From positions 38,285,081 through 38,349,080 of the forward strand of contig OX485809.1 of the NCBI GenBank assembly GCA_950295325.1: DNA of 64,000 nt, written 5' to 3'. Source of the stretch: Polytrichum commune (Eukaryota > Streptophyta > Polytrichopsida > Polytrichales > Polytrichaceae). Each line of letters starts with the position of its first letter. The stretch's first letter is position 1. The position numbers were made by a program, and so were the translations under genes. Below are positions 59,071 through 64,000 of the stretch, one piece after another. Under the pieces are notes generated by a model. The model saw only the letters and a program-made list of their open reading frames with translations. It did no database searches and was not told the origin of the DNA.

Positions 59071-59689
59071 ATTTAAGCTAACTCCCAAAAGTTGAATATA
59101 TTATTTGGCAATTATAGAAGGTTGCATGAAAAACAATTGGATGTGGCAAGATTCATAACCAATCACTCATCGAAGAGTAGAAGGGCTATCATCAAGACTC
59201 ATCAATATGTTCTTTCATTGAGGTATGATATCATCTATATTTTTCATATTTTGTCTACGAGCTTATTGTTTATGATTGATGATTGTGGGGCTGACACTCC
59301 CTAAAAATTAGAAACTATGTGCAGCCAAAGATGGGGACTTTCCAAGAAAATGATGGCATCAAAAAATTGCAATGGCTTAACAAACAAAAAAGGGCCTTGC
59401 ACAATGTGTGACTTTGAGTTCGAAATTATGTACTTTGGGTGTAGGCTATTATAAATTCCATGAAATTCAATTTACAATATTTTTAAGATACCATGGTATA
59501 AACCATATATCATCAGTCAATGGTTTTTGTTGTTCTTGAGTGCATAATTGCTTCAAGGCTAAATCACATTACAATGAATTATTGGCTCTGCCTTTTGAGA
59601 TGGTTTTCAAAATGAGCCAAAGTTTGGCCTTGGTCATACAACCAACTAGAAATGCCTATGTGTGGAGGATAACATAGGGCATAAGGTAG

Positions 59690-60110
59690 ATAGGTCTTAA
59701 GTGGCTTATTTTCTTAATCAGACCCCTATACTTGATTGGTATGTGGTTCACTGAGGATCAAAGAGAAAACATCATACATATAGTTGTTTCAAAGAGATTG
59801 GACAATATCTTCAAATATTGATAACTAATCTATTATATTCAATAATGAACACAATTGGGAGGAGGTCCTATGTATCTAGTTAATAAATCAACAAACATGC
59901 ACTTCCGATAACCATAACACATCATGGAAAGTCCAATTTTCAACCTACTTTTTACAAATGTTTCATCATAGAGTGTGCTAATGCAACATGAGTTTTGTTG
60001 TGTGAATCTAATCAGTTGAAGTTGTAGAACATGAAAAATGAACTAAATAACACCCACATACCTTAGCATTCTTGCGACAAGATGCTTGATTATTTGTAAT
60101 AAACATATGG
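59690..60110 (+). repeat. Dispersed repeat family A, copy 6
   Basis: A long copy with all main blocks: 'gacccctatacttgat', 'agagattggacaatatc', 'gcacttccgataacc' and 'gaacatgaaaaatgaac'. Confidence 0.7.
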
Positions 60111-61589
60111 TATATGAAAATGACTCACCCCAACCTTTCAAGGTACTACAATATATGGAAAATTAGAAAATTGCCTAATTGTATGGGACTGTCATTTGAT
60201 TGCTTGTCATCAAGATACTCCTTTGGTAAGATGACTTCATAGAAGTGCAAACTCAATTTCTTGAAGGTTCCAAGCTAGTTCATGAACCTTCTAACCAATG
60301 TTACTAGAGTGTTACCAATTTCATGAACCTTCTAAATTGGTTCATGATTCTTCTAAACTGACTTGACATGTGGCACGCCTCAATTTCATGAAAGTGGAAC
60401 TTTACCTCCACCAATTTTATGAATCTTCCAAGCCAATTTCATAAAACTTTTTGCACTTTGTGGTTTCTGTATTCTCAACTCTCAACTTCTCACCTCTTCG
60501 TTTCACATTCTTTGCTTTCTCATTATTTATTGGTTCCTCTTTGTTTTGTGTTTGCCTGGAAGCCTCTAGCCTTGAAGTCAGTTTTTCTTTGGTCTTTCAT
60601 TACAATACCTCAAAGCTGGAAGCAAACAATGTTGGTTTTTCTATGGACACTGATTACTATACATCAAGGCAAGCAACACAAATCCAATGTAGTTGGAGTG
60701 CGCAATCTCATGAATTTGAGAATGTAGCGTGGTTATAAATGAAGAGTGTTGGCCGAGCAAGTAGAGCACATAATATGTTTGGAGTGTGATGTCCAGTTGT
60801 GCGGTGTTTGGTTGTTGCAACATGTGGTTGTTGGTAGAGCCTCAAATATCGTCTTTGTACTAGGTCTGACTCTAGTATCAATTTGGAAGTGATTCATACA
60901 TTAGTATTCAAAGGGTTTGTTCCACTGGGAGTCAACTCTTCATTGAAAACCTAAATGATGTGCATGAGTCACTATGAATTAAACCCTCTATATACGAGAA
61001 GTTTATAGAGAAAACAAAATGGTATATGTACTAATTGCAAGCTAGAATGGACTCATGTATTTATACTAAGCTCTTCAACTTAATGTAATAAACACCTCAG
61101 CTTCATATGCAAAATTTAAATCATGATTCAAGTACACCCTTATTACATATGAAATCCCACAAAATCATTGTCTTTTTCCATTGAGAAAATCATTGAACAA
61201 ATTTTCATCCATAGCATGTAGCTTGACGATTGCATCAAATAAACAAAGACAAAAGCATAATAACTTAGCCACAATATGGAGAGAAAAACTCAAGGTAGCC
61301 CATGAGCACTCCAAGAGCCTCCAATTTGTACACACCTACAACCCAAAATGCAAATCCTAACAAGTATGAATAGGGTAGTCATTGAGGACTATTATCATAT
61401 GACAATAGTGGATGAAAACATGAACTAGATGAAACTATAACACGTCTATTGTCAATTTTTACTCTAAACCTTAGAGCCCCTTTTTGCACATCTATCTTCA
61501 AATTTCTTGATAACCTTTTTTGATTTACACACCAGAGAAAAAAAATGGTAGTAATAATAATAGATACCATGTATATAGTAAAAAATGGT
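60111..61589. other. Intergenic, no gene recognised
   Basis: Two overlapping plus frames of 95-102 codons (60419-60738) consist largely of F, S and L from T-rich sequence and have no motif. Nothing else noted. Confidence 0.4.
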
Positions 61590-61855
61590 AACCAAATTTC
61601 ATGATTTTTTTTTTTGATAGAACATATTGTTTCTAACTAGAATGATGCAAAATTGAACTAAGACAATTACTACAAAAAAGAAGATGACTAAAAATTTCAA
61701 AAAACTACACAAATTACACTATCAATGGTTATGTATATGTAGAAAAAATGTCATAAATTTAAAAAAATCATCTTTGGCATGTAATATAGGGATAGCAAAC
61801 TTTGTTTGCACATGGTGTTCAACTTGACAATGGAGTGACCTCCCCGTGGGACAAA
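61590..61855. mobile_element. pogo-like element, internal fragment
   Basis: Matches 11800-12060 of copy 1 in the same orientation (for example 'ttgaactaagacaattact', 'gtatatgtagaaaaaatg', 'gttcaacttgacaatgg'). Both termini are missing. Confidence 0.7.
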
Positions 61856-61959
61856 ATTCAAGAGAGACATATGTGTCATTAAAGAAATTCAAATCTTTTG
61901 TTATGGTAGATTTGCATATTCCCATTTAACACAATGATATGACATTGCATGAAACTCAT

Positions 61960-62165
61960 GTGGTGGTAAGGTAGACAACTTTTATTTGGTTACTTTTCTT
62001 AATTCAACACCTATATTTGAGTGGTATGTGGTTAGATGAGGCTCCAAGAACAAACAACATCAAGAGACATGTTTTAAAAAAATGGACTGCATGCTCAGAA
62101 GATTATAATAATTTTAGACTCAATATTCAACATAATCAGGGGGGACCTATATGACCATTTAACGA
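61960..62165 (+). repeat. Dispersed repeat family A, copy 7
   Basis: Partial copy with 'cacctatatttgagtggt', 'agaacaaacaacatc' and 'ggggacctatatgacc'. Confidence 0.6.
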
Positions 62166-64000
62166 GCACATGAATCTTCACCAAGAAAAACGTGGTGTGA
62201 TATATAAACTTTCCGAGCGGGCCTACCTTGAAAATCAAGGCGGGCAACGCCCCTGGATCTAGATGCTCCCCTCTTTGAGAGTCAACCTCATAGTCAATTA
62301 ATTACTCATGCAATTATAAATTTTCACTCACACTCCATCATCCTCCCTCCTCTTGAGAAACCGACAGATCATCACACGATCCAATTAAGACAAATTGCTG
62401 CACACAAGTCACACTTCAGTAATTATTCCTACTGAATAAAATGCTTTACACCTCGAAATTTTACTTCAGGTTCATGCACTAACCATTTAGACAACACTTG
62501 GGGGGGGGGGTTAGTCATTGGTTGGAGTAGCAATATACGTGCGAACAAATGATAGGGTATTTTAAAAACATGGGGGCTAAAAATTATAAATGGACTTAAG
62601 AGTAATATAGGGTATCAAAAATGGCACTGGACATCTTTAAAGTACTATAGGGTATGAAATAATAGGTAATTTGGAATTATAAGTAATGCAAGCCATTTTT
62701 CTATTAACCCAACGTAGAAATTTACATAATGATAGCATGTGAAAAAAAGAAGAGAATTGAAAGTAATACCCCCCTATAAAATAGTGGTTGTTCGCACCTA
62801 TATCCTTAACTTTTTAACACACTGCCCCCCCCGAGAGACAACATGAGATATTCGCTTGGAGGAACAAGCAGATGGCCCATGACTCATACATCATGATGAT
62901 TCATCAAAACTCAAATATCAATCATCGCCTTCTCTTATTTCATTCAAGGGCTTCACACCCTGTAGCTACACTTAAGGCCATAACCAAGACCTTAAATATG
63001 ATTTATTTACTCTCTCTCCCTCTCTTTTAGAGTCAAGACAACTGGCCATACAAACTCTAGGATGATTTGTCACAATCAACTACCACTTGGAGAAGACAAT
63101 CTCACAAGACAACAAGGGCTTTACACCCAAAGATTTTAACGAGACTATGGTCCTATGCCAAATTTACAAGAGAAAAATATCCACTCTCTTCTCAAGAGGG
63201 ATTATAAATTCATAGTCTAAAAAAGATTTTTTTTTAACTACAAAATAACCTAAATTTTATAAATTACCCCTTCTTGACTAGAAAATGTGGATGGCAATGT
63301 GTTATGATGTGCTAGAATATGCCTTGAAATACAAATGTCATTTTAGGGTCAACAATGTAGGAAGGCGAACCTAATTATGTTTGTGTTCTATTATGAACAC
63401 TGGAATTAAGGGTTGAGTGGACACAAAAGCATATGTCACATGGCTCAAAAACACAAAACCAAGTGCATGTATAGCGTGACCTATGTGCACACACGGCTAG
63501 TCCACTGTGTAGCACACCATCACATAAACAAGTGTCAAGTGGAGGCACCAACATAGGTAGGCTTATGTATCTGCCAATTTTACACTTCAATGAACTATAT
63601 ACAAGGCTTTGTACACAAGTGTGGCATGTCACTTGTGCCCTACTTGTGGTCCCACATTCTCACAATCATAACATTTAAGGCAAAGTGATAATAAGTTATG
63701 AATTCATGAAGCACTCTATCTCATGCAAGAGGAAAGGCATGATCAAGGTTGGTAGCACAAATCGATGCCCATGTATGACCATAATGGATTTGAGAATAAT
63801 TTGACCCCTAGTTTAGATTAAAAAAAAGGAAATAAATTTAAATATTTTGATTCATATGGCTTCCAAATCCAGTTTTAAAGGGTGCTCGGATGAGACATTC
63901 AACACATAAATTGGATCACTTGACAAAGTGTCGGGAAATAAGTAACTAAGGTTAAAAAAAAGAAAAAAAGTTAAGGGGGTAAATAAGTTGATTGGGCCAA
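62166..64000. other. Intergenic to window end, no gene recognised
   Basis: G11 at 62500-62510 and C8 at about 62823-62830. An 85-codon minus frame at 63375-63632 is Cys/His-rich (for example CDGVLHSGLAVCAHRSRYTC), but the spacing fits no zinc-finger class I know, so I do not call it a gene. Confidence 0.4.

Noticed and set aside
60419..60738. Two overlapping 95-102 codon frames
   Set aside because: Hydrophobic F/S/L composition from T-rich DNA in both frames, with no motif or context.
63375..63632. A Cys/His-rich frame as a zinc-finger protein
   Set aside because: Cys and His spacing fits no zinc-binding class I know, and the frame is isolated in intergenic DNA.
1..64000. A CRISPR array, operon, organellar insert or integrated virus
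   Set aside because: No regular spacer-repeat array, no adjacent prokaryote-type genes, no recognisable plastid or mitochondrial gene, and no viral polymerase or capsid motif was seen.

Overview
This is a piece of a large, repeat-rich eukaryotic nuclear genome, almost certainly a land plant and probably a seed plant. The evidence is spliceosomal introns, a coiled-coil gene of a type I associate with plants, TTTAGGG-type telomeric repeats, a hAT transposase fragment, tRNA-derived sequences and many small MITEs. I cannot name the species. Most of the window is AT-rich intergenic DNA with short, uninformative open frames. No prokaryotic, organellar or viral gene was recognised.

One probable host gene stands out, on the minus strand at 53854-56883. 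It has seven small exons, all joined in phase 0, and encodes a predicted 140-residue coiled-coil protein. The other recognisable coding remains are transposon debris: a hAT transposase C-terminus (45050-45439), the C-terminus of a pogo-like transposase ending in a PCNA-interaction-like motif (46179-46469), and three LINE-type C-terminal tails (near 34.2, 42.9 and 49.5 kb). GC-richer blocks at 0.46-2.0, 15.6-16.3, 31.4-34.1, 41.9-42.4 and 50.7-52.8 kb hold open frames I do not recognise.

The main content is a layered record of small DNA transposons. Many boundaries can be fixed because unoccupied copies of the same repeat lie elsewhere in the window. They include two 93-bp foldback MITEs with 9-11 bp duplications (Mutator-like), TA-flanked CACTRAT-ended MITEs (here called families K, L and M), two pogo-like elements (one nested inside an L element), GGGCC-ended Tourist-like MITEs (F), foldback family E, and several single inverted-repeat elements. 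Older repeats (A, B, C, D, G) form the substrate. Layout: 0-2 kb GC-rich block with a MITE; 2-10.5 kb old repeats and E elements; 10.5-15 kb K, pogo, M, A, F and a hairpin; 15.6-20.2 kb an unusual AACCGGTT-rich interval with a 78-bp perfect palindrome, C repeats and nested MITEs; 20-31 kb sparse, with two tRNA-Pro-like relics; 31-36 kb GC-richer DNA, a LINE tail and an inverted-repeat element; 36-45 kb old repeats, a SINE-like head and a LINE tail; 45-50.7 kb hAT, nested pogo and B; 50.7-52.8 kb GC-rich; 53.8-56.9 kb the gene; 58-64 kb a tandem duplication and old repeats.

All identifications come from reading the sequence and from family knowledge; no search was run. Family letters are labels used only in this annotation.
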